Source: Tannerella sp. (GTDB lineage: Bacteria > Bacteroidota > Bacteroidia > Bacteroidales > Tannerellaceae). From it: DNA of 5,447 bases. The notes beneath the pieces are model-generated. The model saw nothing but the letters and a program-made list of their open reading frames with translations. It did not search any database and was not told the DNA's origin. The position numbers were made by a program, and so were the translations under genes. Location: the NCBI GenBank assembly GCA_031277235.1, contig JAITMT010000173.1, positions 1 to 5,447 of the forward strand. Reading direction: 5' to 3'. Of the stretch, positions 1-5,430 are shown one piece after another; the stretch's first letter is position 1, and each line of letters starts with the position of its first letter.

Positions 1-149
1 CAAAAGTGGATTGGTTATTTTATTGACACCTCACCCCTGCTCATCTTCGGTTCGGCTATGCTCATTGACCACTTCGCTCAGCGATCGGATGAGAGGGGAT
101 AAGTAGTAGGATAGGTTGAAAAATATGTGAATTCTGTAAAAAAATAAAA
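1..149. other. 5' flank of the operon, no complete gene
   Basis: No complete gene is visible here. Frame 1 is open from the first base to a TAA at 100-102 (about 33 codons, beginning QKWIGYFIDT), and frame 2 is open to about position 106, so the 3' end of an upstream gene running into the repeat cannot be excluded. Most of the open stretch is the repeat at 34-98, which reads through in more than one frame and is weak evidence of coding. The last 30 bases before the first transketolase ATG are A/T-rich, ending in an A-run, as expected for a Bacteroidetes translation leader. I found no good TAnnTTTG box, so the promoter may lie upstream of the window. Confidence 0.5.
34..98. repeat. Intergenic repeat with inverted arms and three GCTCA cores
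   Basis: The ends pair: CCCCT (34-38) and CTCAT (40-44) match ATGAG (89-93) and AGGGG (94-98), giving a 10-bp stem broken only by an unpaired G at 39. C45/G88 could extend it. Inside, GCTCA occurs three times (39-43, 60-64, 76-80), twice as the longer TGCTCAT (38-44 and 59-65), within TTCGG/CTTCGCTCA-type sequence. This resembles the short GC-richer intergenic repeats built on TTCGnnTnnGCTCA that are scattered in many Bacteroidetes genomes. No T-run follows the stem, so it is not an ordinary terminator. Copy number elsewhere in the genome cannot be judged from this window. Confidence 0.45.
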
Positions 150-1001
150 ATGAGTCAAAAAGAAGAAATCAGGCAATTGGAATACATTGCCGCCCAAACA
201 AGGAAAACGCTTTTGGAGGTGATATACCGTGCGAAAGGAGGTCATATCGGGGGAGGGCTTTCATCGTTGAATATGCTTGTCGCCCTGTATTTTCATACCT
301 TGAAGGTAGATCCCGAAAATCCGCATAAGGAAGGTCGCGACCGTTTTATCATGAGCAAGGGACATTGCGTGGAAGCGCTATATTCGGTTTTACATGCGCG
401 GGGATTCATATCTTCCGAATTGTTGAATACGTATGGCAGCCGTGGTTCGCTGCTTGCAGGACATCCTACGGTAAAAGTGCCCGGAGTCGAAGTCAATACG
501 GGCGCGTTGGGTCACGGATTATCAATCGGGGTCGGATTGGCTATTGCGGCAAAAATGGATGAAAAGAATTACAAAACGTATGTACTGATGGGAGACGGCG
601 AACAGGGCGAAGGTTCTGTTTACGAGGCGGCAATGGCTGCGCATCAATATAAATTGAACAATCTGGTAGCCATTATGGACAGGAACGGATTACAGATTAG
701 CGACACGACTGAAAAAGTAATGTCGCTCGAACCGGTCAGCCAACGTTGGAACGCACTGGGCTGGGAAGTTTGCGAGATTAACGGCGACAATATGCAGGAA
801 ATCGTGGAAACGCTGGACAATATTGATTTTGCGGACAGCCGGCAGCCGCATCTCATTGTTTCCAAAACAACCAAAGGCAAAGGCATTTCATTCATGGAAA
901 ATGTCTTGAAATGGCATCACGGCGTTCCGAAAGAAGCGGAATATCGGGAAGCGCTCCGGGAACTGGAGGCGAATATTAACGAAATAAACGATAAAAAATG
1001 A
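150..1001 (+). CDS. Split transketolase, N-terminal (thiamine diphosphate-binding) subunit
   Basis: This 283-residue cytoplasmic protein is the N-terminal half of a two-chain transketolase, the half that binds the ThDP diphosphate and metal. It is about the usual length for this subunit. The metal/ThDP motif starts at GDG (148-150) and closes with Asn179, the same 30-residue Asp149-to-Asn179 spacing as Asp155-Asn185 in E. coli TktA. Active-site histidines are visible at His32 (GHIGG), His72 (SKGHC), His105 (AGHP) and His257 (HHGVP), matching TktA His26, His66, His100 and His261. Ile33 replaces the usual Pro/Thr after the first His, and Cys73 follows the second. ATG 150 is the first start after an in-frame stop at 117 and follows an A-run with no Shine-Dalgarno. 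Its stop overlaps the next start (ATGA, 998-1001), so the subunits are probably made together. The neighbouring kinase and isomerase suggest a catabolic transketolase; apulose-4-phosphate transketolase subunit A (AptA) is the best guess, not proven. Confidence 0.9.
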   Translation: MSQKEEIRQLEYIAAQTRKTLLEVIYRAKGGHIGGGLSSLNMLVALYFHTLKVDPENPHKEGRDRFIMSKGHCVEALYSVLHARGFISSELLNTYGSRGSLLAGHPTVKVPGVEVNTGALGHGLSIGVGLAIAAKMDEKNYKTYVLMGDGEQGEGSVYEAAMAAHQYKLNNLVAIMDRNGLQISDTTEKVMSLEPVSQRWNALGWEVCEINGDNMQEIVETLDNIDFADSRQPHLIVSKTTKGKGISFMENVLKWHHGVPKEAEYREALRELEANINEINDKK

Positions 1002-1951
1002 ATACCATTCAACAAACGGTTCCCTGCCGTCAGAGTTTTACCGAAACTCTGCTTGAGATGGCTAAAAGGGATAGAAACATTATTGCCGTAACTTCCGACG
1101 CAAGAGGTTCCGTTACACTGACGGATTTTGCAAAGGAACTGCCCGAACAGTTCGTGGAAGCCGGAATTGCAGAGCAGAACGCAGTCGGAATGGGCGCCGG
1201 ACTTGCCATGGCAGGAAAAAAAGTCTTTGTTTGCGGACCGGCATGTTTCTATGTGGCGCGGAGTCTGGAACAGGTAAAAGTGGATGTCGCCTATTCGGGT
1301 AATCCGGTGAAAATAATCGGCGTGAGCGGAGGGGTAAGTTACGGCGCGTTGGGCGCTACGCATCACAGTCTGCACGATATTGCCGCCCTCCGCACTTTTC
1401 CCGGTATGAAGGTCATACTTCCCTGCGACGTGCGACAGACCCGCAAACTGACAGAAATACTGGTTAATTATCCCCATCCCGCATATGTCCGTGTCGGGCG
1501 AAATGCTGTTCCCGATGTATATCCGGACGATTCGTTCGATTTTCAAATCGGGAAAGCCAATATGCTGACCGAAGGAAATGATTTGACGCTGATTGGAACA
1601 GGAGAAACGGTTTACCATTGCCTCGAAGCCGCAAAAAAACTCGGAACGGACGGAATACAGGCGCGAGTCATGGACATGCACACCTTGAAACCCGCCGATA
1701 GCGAAGCAATCATCCGGGCAGCCCGTGAAACGGGAAAAATCATTACCGTAGAAGAACACAGCATCTATGGCGGTTTGGGAGCGATTGTTGCGGAAACGGT
1801 CGTCAAAAACTGTCCCGTTCCGGTACGGATTCTGGGTATTCCCGACGAAAACGCCATACATGCTGCTCCTTTGGAAATTTTTCATCATTACGGAATTGAT
1901 TCCGAAGGTATTTATAAGACTGCTGTTGAATTTTTTAACCGGAATCAATGA
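998..1951 (+). CDS. Split transketolase, C-terminal (pyrimidine-binding) subunit
   Basis: This 317-residue partner supplies the ThDP-pyrimidine domain (about residues 5-170) and the transketolase C-terminal domain (about 185-305). Glu59 in AGIAEQN is the conserved Glu that activates the cofactor (TktA Glu411). His122 in ATHHS matches TktA His473. Arg11 and Arg168 (VRVGRN) match the sugar-phosphate-binding Arg358 and Arg520, so phosphorylated substrates are expected. EEHSIYGGLG (252-261) is typical of the C-terminal domain. The oddity is YGALGATHH (115-123): where classical enzymes have GEDGPTHQ, the Asp that contacts the acceptor 2-hydroxyl (TktA Asp469, yeast Asp477) is Leu118. Arg36 in SDARGS also differs from the common ADL-type motif. 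The gene starts inside the stop of the first subunit and ends in a second ATGA overlap with the kinase. A plain housekeeping split transketolase is possible; the context favours a pathway-specific one such as AptB. Confidence 0.9.
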   Translation: MNTIQQTVPCRQSFTETLLEMAKRDRNIIAVTSDARGSVTLTDFAKELPEQFVEAGIAEQNAVGMGAGLAMAGKKVFVCGPACFYVARSLEQVKVDVAYSGNPVKIIGVSGGVSYGALGATHHSLHDIAALRTFPGMKVILPCDVRQTRKLTEILVNYPHPAYVRVGRNAVPDVYPDDSFDFQIGKANMLTEGNDLTLIGTGETVYHCLEAAKKLGTDGIQARVMDMHTLKPADSEAIIRAARETGKIITVEEHSIYGGLGAIVAETVVKNCPVPVRILGIPDENAIHAAPLEIFHHYGIDSEGIYKTAVEFFNRNQ

Positions 1952-3423
1952 GTTACATTATAGCCATAGATCAAAGTACTTCGGCGACGAAAGCGGTTGT
2001 ATTCAATGAAAAGTGCGAGTTAATCCGCCGTGCAACCGTTCCTCACAAGCAGTATTATCCGCAACCGGGATGGGTGGAACATGATCCCGAAGAGATTTAT
2101 GCCAATACGCTATTGGCTGTCAGACAGGTTGTTGAAGGCTACGAAGCCGGCGCTGCACAATATTCCATCGCCATTACCAATCAAAGGGAAACGGCGGTTG
2201 TCTGGAATCGCGAGACCGGGCTCCCTGTTTACAACGCCGTCGTATGGCAGTGTCGCAGGGGGGCTGCCAAATGTTCCGAACTAATCCGGCAGGGATATTC
2301 GGATACGGTCAGGGAAAAAACAGGCTTGATCATAGACCCGTATTTTTCGGCAAGCGGCGTCCAATGGATACTGGATCATGTGGAAGGCGTCCGCAGGCTT
2401 GCCGAAAACGGCACACTTCTGGCGGGCACAATGGATTCATGGTTACTGTGGAAAATGACCGGCGGCAAAGTACATGCGACTGACTATACCAACGCATCGC
2501 GCACCCTGCTGTTCAATATCCGTAAACTTGACTGGGACGGAGAATTGTTGTCGCTTTTCACCATTCCCCGTTCCATGATGGCAGAAGTCAGACCCTGCGA
2601 CTCTGTTTTTGGCGAAACCACCATGAACGGACTGTTTCGGGAACCCGTTTGCATCGCGGGAATATTGGGCGACTCGCACGGCGCTTTAGCGGGGCAGATG
2701 TGTTTCGAGGCGGGAATGGGAAAAGCAACCTATGGTACAGGCTCCTCTGTGATGGTAAACATTGGGGAACAACCGGTCATTGTTTCCGGCGGACTGGTTA
2801 CCTCCGTCGGTTTTACAGCCTGTAACAGAGTGTATTACGCCTGCGAAGGCAATATTCATTCTACGGGGGCTACCGTCAAATGGTTGCAGGAAAAAATGCA
2901 ATTGATAGATGACCCGGCTCGGACTGAAGCGTTAGCCACAAGCATACCGGACAGTGAAGGAGTCTATTTTGTTCCTGCATTCACCGGCTTGGGCGCTCCC
3001 TGGTGGAATCCCGAGGCGAAGGCGATGCTTTACGGAATGACTTTAGGATCGGGAAAAGCGCATGTTGTGCGGGCTGCTTTGGAAGCGATTGCCTATCAGG
3101 TAAAGGATTTGATTGATCAAATGACTGCGCAGGCGAATATATCCCTGAAAGAATTGCGGGTGGACGGTGGTCCGACGCGGAATAAATTTCTAATGCAATT
3201 CCAGAGCGATATCCTGAATACGAAGGTCAATGTTTCTCAAATTGAGGAAGCGTCGGCTTTGGGAGCGGCAATCATGAACGGATTGGTAAGAAACCTGTGG
3301 AAAAATCCGGACGAAGTAACTGCCTTACACCAGTCGAAGATGACCGTTACGCCGGAAATGAAGGATGATGTTCGCAACAGGCTCTATTCGGGATGGCTGG
3401 ATTGCATCAAACGAATCGTATAA
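1948..3423 (+). CDS. FGGY-family sugar kinase, glycerol-kinase-like with altered substrate pocket
   Basis: This 491-residue cytoplasmic kinase aligns end to end with E. coli GlpK (502 residues): IAIDQST at 5-11 for the phosphate loop, NQRE at 78-81, VVWQCRR at 98-104, IDPYFS at 129-134, TDYTNASRT at 178-186, the FGGY signature region GLGAPWW at 347-353, and DGGPTRNKFLMQFQSDIL at 406-423. Arg80, Glu81, Trp100, Tyr132 and catalytic Asp242 match GlpK Arg83, Glu84, Trp103, Tyr135 and Asp245. Gln246 is replaced by Ser243 and Phe270 by Ser267, two glycerol contacts, so glycerol is probably not the substrate. The GGKGGTR loop that binds fructose 1,6-bisphosphate in GlpK is absent (NGLFREP, 227-233). 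The start overlaps the transketolase stop (ATGA 1948-1951). Automated annotation may call it glycerol kinase or xylulokinase; a ketose kinase feeding the adjacent transketolase, such as apulose kinase, fits better. Substrate is inferred. Confidence 0.85.
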   Translation: MSYIIAIDQSTSATKAVVFNEKCELIRRATVPHKQYYPQPGWVEHDPEEIYANTLLAVRQVVEGYEAGAAQYSIAITNQRETAVVWNRETGLPVYNAVVWQCRRGAAKCSELIRQGYSDTVREKTGLIIDPYFSASGVQWILDHVEGVRRLAENGTLLAGTMDSWLLWKMTGGKVHATDYTNASRTLLFNIRKLDWDGELLSLFTIPRSMMAEVRPCDSVFGETTMNGLFREPVCIAGILGDSHGALAGQMCFEAGMGKATYGTGSSVMVNIGEQPVIVSGGLVTSVGFTACNRVYYACEGNIHSTGATVKWLQEKMQLIDDPARTEALATSIPDSEGVYFVPAFTGLGAPWWNPEAKAMLYGMTLGSGKAHVVRAALEAIAYQVKDLIDQMTAQANISLKELRVDGGPTRNKFLMQFQSDILNTKVNVSQIEEASALGAAIMNGLVRNLWKNPDEVTALHQSKMTVTPEMKDDVRNRLYSGWLDCIKRIV

Positions 3424-3586
3424 TTTCTAAAAAAAATTGATTACTCGATTCGTTTCTAATGAGTCTCTTTTACAGCTATTCCGGAAAATGAATTGAATAT
3501 GAAAGAATCAGAGGATTGGAATCGGAATCCGTGTTTTCCAGATATTTTGGCGTATAGGTCAAAATTCACCATTTCCTAATTGGTAT

Positions 3587-3610
3587 AAAAAAACTTTATT
3601 CCCGAATAAA
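3587..3610 (-). terminator. AT-rich palindrome, possible minus-strand terminator
   Basis: TTTATTC (3595-3601) and GAATAAA (3604-3610) are perfect inverted arms around CC. Read on the minus strand, the hairpin is followed, after one G, by a run of seven T (the A-run at 3587-3593). That is the layout of an intrinsic terminator for leftward transcripts. The stem has only one G-C pair, and no minus-strand gene is evident to its right, so it may be an operator or chance. Confidence 0.2.
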
Positions 3611-3614
3611 AATT

Positions 3615-3647
3615 AATAAATCCGTCATTGAATGACACGATTTTATT
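3615..3647 (+). terminator. Imperfect palindrome, candidate weak terminator of the operon or operator
   Basis: GTCATT (3624-3629) and AATGAC (3631-3636) form a perfect palindrome around G3630. AAATC (3618-3622) pairs with GATTT (3639-3643) outside a small internal loop. As RNA this gives GUCA/UGAC closing a five-base loop plus a five-pair outer stem, running into TTTTATTT. It is the strongest fold downstream of the kinase, about 200 bases after its stop. The stem is AT-rich and the T-run is interrupted, so termination would be weak; a dimeric regulator site is an equal reading. Confidence 0.3.
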
Positions 3648-3650
3648 TGG

Positions 3651-3788
3651 ATGAAAATCAAGTTTAACAACATCTATCTGTTTACCGTTTTTGTCATATA
3701 TCAATATTTACCGGATAAACAATCTGCAATAATAATCAATCCGCAATCACATCCGGAGTGTTTGTCTATCAAAATTATTTTTCCGTGA
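3651..3788 (+). CDS. Doubtful 45-residue small ORF
   Basis: An ATG at 3651 opens 45 codons ending in TGA at 3786-3788. The product begins MKIKFNNIYLFTVFVIYQYL: a lysine-containing start and then about 14 mostly hydrophobic residues, followed by a polar tail (LPDKQSAIIINPQSHPECL). It could be a small membrane or secreted peptide. Against it, the ATG lies three bases after the palindrome 3615-3647, no clear ribosome-binding or promoter signal precedes it, and a frame of this length can arise by chance. I recognise no family. Confidence 0.12.
   Translation: MKIKFNNIYLFTVFVIYQYLPDKQSAIIINPQSHPECLSIKIIFP
3720..3747. promoter_or_regulatory. Direct repeat CAATCYGCAAT, possible regulator site
   Basis: CAATCTGCAAT (3720-3730) and CAATCCGCAAT (3737-3747) are 10/11 identical with a 17-base period. 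Closely spaced direct repeats upstream of a sugar-catabolic gene are the pattern expected for an asymmetric DNA-binding regulator such as an AraC-type protein or the AraC-like output domain of a Bacteroides hybrid two-component sensor. The binding protein is not in the window. They lie about 150 bases ahead of the isomerase -7 box. Confidence 0.3.
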
Positions 3789-3858
3789 AATAGTTGAGAA
3801 TTATTGATAATCAATATGTCCGATTTACACAAAAAAGTTCAAACTGCAAATAGACAAA
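3761..3858. promoter_or_regulatory. Separated inverted repeat TTTGTCTAT / ATAGACAAA
   Basis: TTTGTCTAT (3761-3769) and ATAGACAAA (3850-3858) are perfect 9-base inverted copies 89 bases apart, flanking the palindrome at 3802-3816. A further TTTGTC lies at 3690-3695. The right copy ends about 40 bases ahead of the isomerase -7 box, where an activator or repressor could act. A looped or paired operator is possible; chance is also possible in AT-rich DNA. Confidence 0.25.
3802..3816. promoter_or_regulatory. 15-base palindrome, candidate operator of the isomerase gene
   Basis: TATTGATAATCAATA is a perfect inverted repeat with 7-base arms around A3809. It lies about 80 bases upstream of the isomerase -7 box (3898-3905). 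Its size and symmetry suit a dimeric helix-turn-helix regulator. The regulator is unknown and the sequence is simple enough that chance cannot be ruled out. Confidence 0.3.
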
Positions 3859-3870
3859 AAAATCAGAATT

Positions 3871-3905
3871 TTTAACGCCCGATGAATATTTTTTATTTAC
3901 CTTTG
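3871..3905 (+). promoter_or_regulatory. Bacteroidetes-type promoter of the isomerase gene
   Basis: TACCTTTG (3898-3905) is a full match to the Bacteroidetes primary sigma -7 consensus TAnnTTTG. The -33 element is degenerate: TTTA at 3871-3874, 23 bases upstream, is the best candidate. Transcription would start near 3910-3912 and give a leader of about 30 bases before ATG 3941, rich in A as usual in this phylum. The isomerase can therefore be expressed separately from the transketolase-kinase operon. Confidence 0.7.
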
Positions 3906-3940
3906 CGACTTGAATACGCATTAAATACAAAAAAATAAAC

Positions 3941-5362
3941 ATGAAGAACAAAAAAATGACTTTTGGAATTATTCTGGCTACACGCAGTTATTTTAATTCC
4001 GCTTTGGCAAAAGACGTCCGCAAGACGTTGCTTAACGTGTTGGAAAAAAATGGTTATGACTATGTTATTCTGGACGAAGAAGACACTCCGACCGGTTCGG
4101 GAAGTATGGAAACGCGGGAAGACGGCATTAAATGCGCCGAACTTTTCAAAAAGAACCGGGAACGGATAGATGGAATCATCATTACATTGCCCAATTTCGG
4201 TTTTGAAATAGGCGTCATCAACGCCATTCAGTTATCAAATCTCAATGTCCCGATTCTCGTACAGGCTTGCGACGACGAAAACGACAAGGTAGATTTGGAT
4301 AACCGCCGCGACGCTTTCTGCGGGAAACTCTCCGTTTGCAATAACCTGTATCAATACGGTATTCCATTCACGGATACCACATTGCATACCTATTCCATCA
4401 ACAGTCCGCTGCTTTCGGAAGACATTAATCGCTTTGCCGCCATTTGCCGTGTGGTAAACGGTTTGCGAAACGCACGCATCGGATCTATTGGCGCACGTCC
4501 CGCAGGATTTCAGACTGTCCGTGCATCGGAAAAAATCCTTCAGCGTGCAGGAATAACTGTTATTCCGGTTGATTTATCGGAAATACTGGGTTCCGCAAAC
4601 GCGATACAAAACGATGACGCTGAATTGAAAAACCGCATGGAAGAAATCCACGCCTACGCAACGGTTCCCAAAGGCTATGACGCCAAACTGCAAACACAGG
4701 CAAAATTCGGTTTGGCTGTGGACAGATGGATTGTCGCCAACGAGGTTGATGCGGTAGCCATACAATGTTGGGATTCCTTGCAGGTGAATTACGGATGCGC
4801 GTCGTGCATCACGATGAGTATGCTGGGCGACAGGCTGATTCCCGCCGCCTGTGAAGTTGATATTGCCGGCGCAGTAGCCATGTACGCGCTGTCGCTGGCT
4901 TCGGGAAATGCTTCCGCTTTGATGGACTGGAACAATAATTTTGCCGAAGACCGCAACAAATGCGTGTGCACGCACTGCGGTAATTTTCCGAAGAGTTTTG
5001 TGAAAAACCGGGTAGAAGTCGGCAATCTGGGCGTATTGAGCCGTACGATGGGTACGGAAAACACATTTGGAGCGGTCAAGGGCAAGGTTAGCGAAGGACC
5101 GTTTACCTATTTCCGGATTTCGACCGACGACCCCAAAGGCTGTATCAAATCCTATCTGGGGGAAGGCGCCATCACGAACGACCCTTATGGTATGGACGGC
5201 TGCATCGCCGTAACGGAAATTCCCAACCTGCAAAAATTGATGAAATACCTGTGTAAAAACGGTTTTGAACATCATGTAGCCGCCTGTCGCGGAAATGTCG
5301 GCGATATTATTTTTGAAGCCGTCGAAACATATCTGGGCTGGGAAATATACAAACACGAATAA
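3941..5362 (+). CDS. L-fucose/L-arabinose isomerase-like sugar isomerase
   Basis: This 473-residue cytoplasmic protein belongs to the FucI/AraA-like family of metal-dependent aldose-ketose isomerases; it is shorter than E. coli FucI (591) and near AraA (500). The N-terminal part (about 1-170) shows the alpha/beta pattern of this fold, with VLEKNGYDYVIL, GIIITLPNFG and PILVQACDDEN. The central and C-terminal parts carry likely metal/catalytic positions: Glu305 and Asp307 in CEVDIAGA, Asp329 in MDWNNN, His345 in THCGNFP, and His444/His445 in FEHHVAACRGNVGD. No signal peptide is seen. ATG 3941 follows an A-rich leader; ATG 3956 (MTFGII) is an alternative start. With the upstream kinase and split transketolase, it is a good candidate to make the ketose the kinase uses, for example D-apiose to apulose; the substrate cannot be read from sequence alone. 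The cluster CVCTHC (341-346) is unusually cysteine-rich; whether that is typical of the subfamily is unknown. Confidence 0.85.
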   Translation: MKNKKMTFGIILATRSYFNSALAKDVRKTLLNVLEKNGYDYVILDEEDTPTGSGSMETREDGIKCAELFKKNRERIDGIIITLPNFGFEIGVINAIQLSNLNVPILVQACDDENDKVDLDNRRDAFCGKLSVCNNLYQYGIPFTDTTLHTYSINSPLLSEDINRFAAICRVVNGLRNARIGSIGARPAGFQTVRASEKILQRAGITVIPVDLSEILGSANAIQNDDAELKNRMEEIHAYATVPKGYDAKLQTQAKFGLAVDRWIVANEVDAVAIQCWDSLQVNYGCASCITMSMLGDRLIPAACEVDIAGAVAMYALSLASGNASALMDWNNNFAEDRNKCVCTHCGNFPKSFVKNRVEVGNLGVLSRTMGTENTFGAVKGKVSEGPFTYFRISTDDPKGCIKSYLGEGAITNDPYGMDGCIAVTEIPNLQKLMKYLCKNGFEHHVAACRGNVGDIIFEAVETYLGWEIYKHE

Positions 5363-5385
5363 AACAAAAACCACAACAGGCATGT

Positions 5386-5415
5386 AAGACTGTATTTTCC
5401 GGAGAAAACAGACTT
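5386..5415 (+). other. Imperfect hairpin between the isomerase and the next gene
   Basis: AAG (5386-5388), CTG (5390-5392) and TTTTC (5395-5399) pair with GAAAA (5404-5408), CAG (5409-5411) and CTT (5413-5415). The stem has eleven pairs, one A/A mismatch, a two-base TA bulge and a CGGA loop. No T-run follows on the + strand, so it is not a standard terminator. It lies 24 bases after the isomerase stop and 15 before the next ATG, which suits an mRNA-stabilising or translation-modulating intercistronic hairpin. Confidence 0.4.
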
Positions 5416-5430
5416 CAATAAAATCAGGGA

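Larger units (their letters stand above)
3424..3940. other. 517-base AT-rich intergenic regulatory region
   Basis: This spacer separates the kinase from the isomerase although both appear to serve one pathway. It contains no convincing gene; the longest frame is a doubtful 45-codon ORF at 3651-3788. It holds two adjacent palindromes (3595-3610 and 3615-3647), direct repeats of TTTACCG (3681-3687 and 3707-3713) and CAATCYGCAAT (3720-3730, 3737-3747), recurring TTTGTC half-sites, a 15-base palindrome (3802-3816), and a Bacteroidetes-type promoter at its right end. Some small repeats are expected by chance in such AT-rich DNA. The first 90 bases after the kinase stop hold only weak hairpins (for example GGATT/AATCC at 3513-3530, with an 8-base loop). 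Confidence 0.6.

Noticed and set aside
112..118. TAGGTTG as a possible -7 box for the transketolase operon
   Set aside because: It lacks one T of TAnnTTTG and no TTTG-like -33 element is suitably placed.
917..1948. Long minus-strand open frame (343 codons) opposite the transketolase C-terminal subunit
   Set aside because: It lies fully antisense to a gene with clear family motifs, overlaps both neighbours, and its translation shows no recognisable domain; it is a shadow of the real gene.
3443..3475. ACTC...GAGT followed by CTCTTTT after the kinase as a terminator
   Set aside because: Only four pairs around a long loop, too weak to claim.
3499..3579. 26-codon ORF beginning MKESEDW soon after the kinase
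   Set aside because: Too short, no recognisable family, no clear initiation signal; it also spans a short imperfect repeat.
3770..3777. CAAAATTA, a minus-strand match to the TAnnTTTG box
   Set aside because: No matching -33 element and no credible minus-strand gene to its left; such matches are expected in AT-rich DNA.
3882..3938. 18-codon ORF ending just before the isomerase ATG, resembling a leader peptide
   Set aside because: The -7 box lies inside it, so transcripts from the predicted promoter would not contain its start codon.
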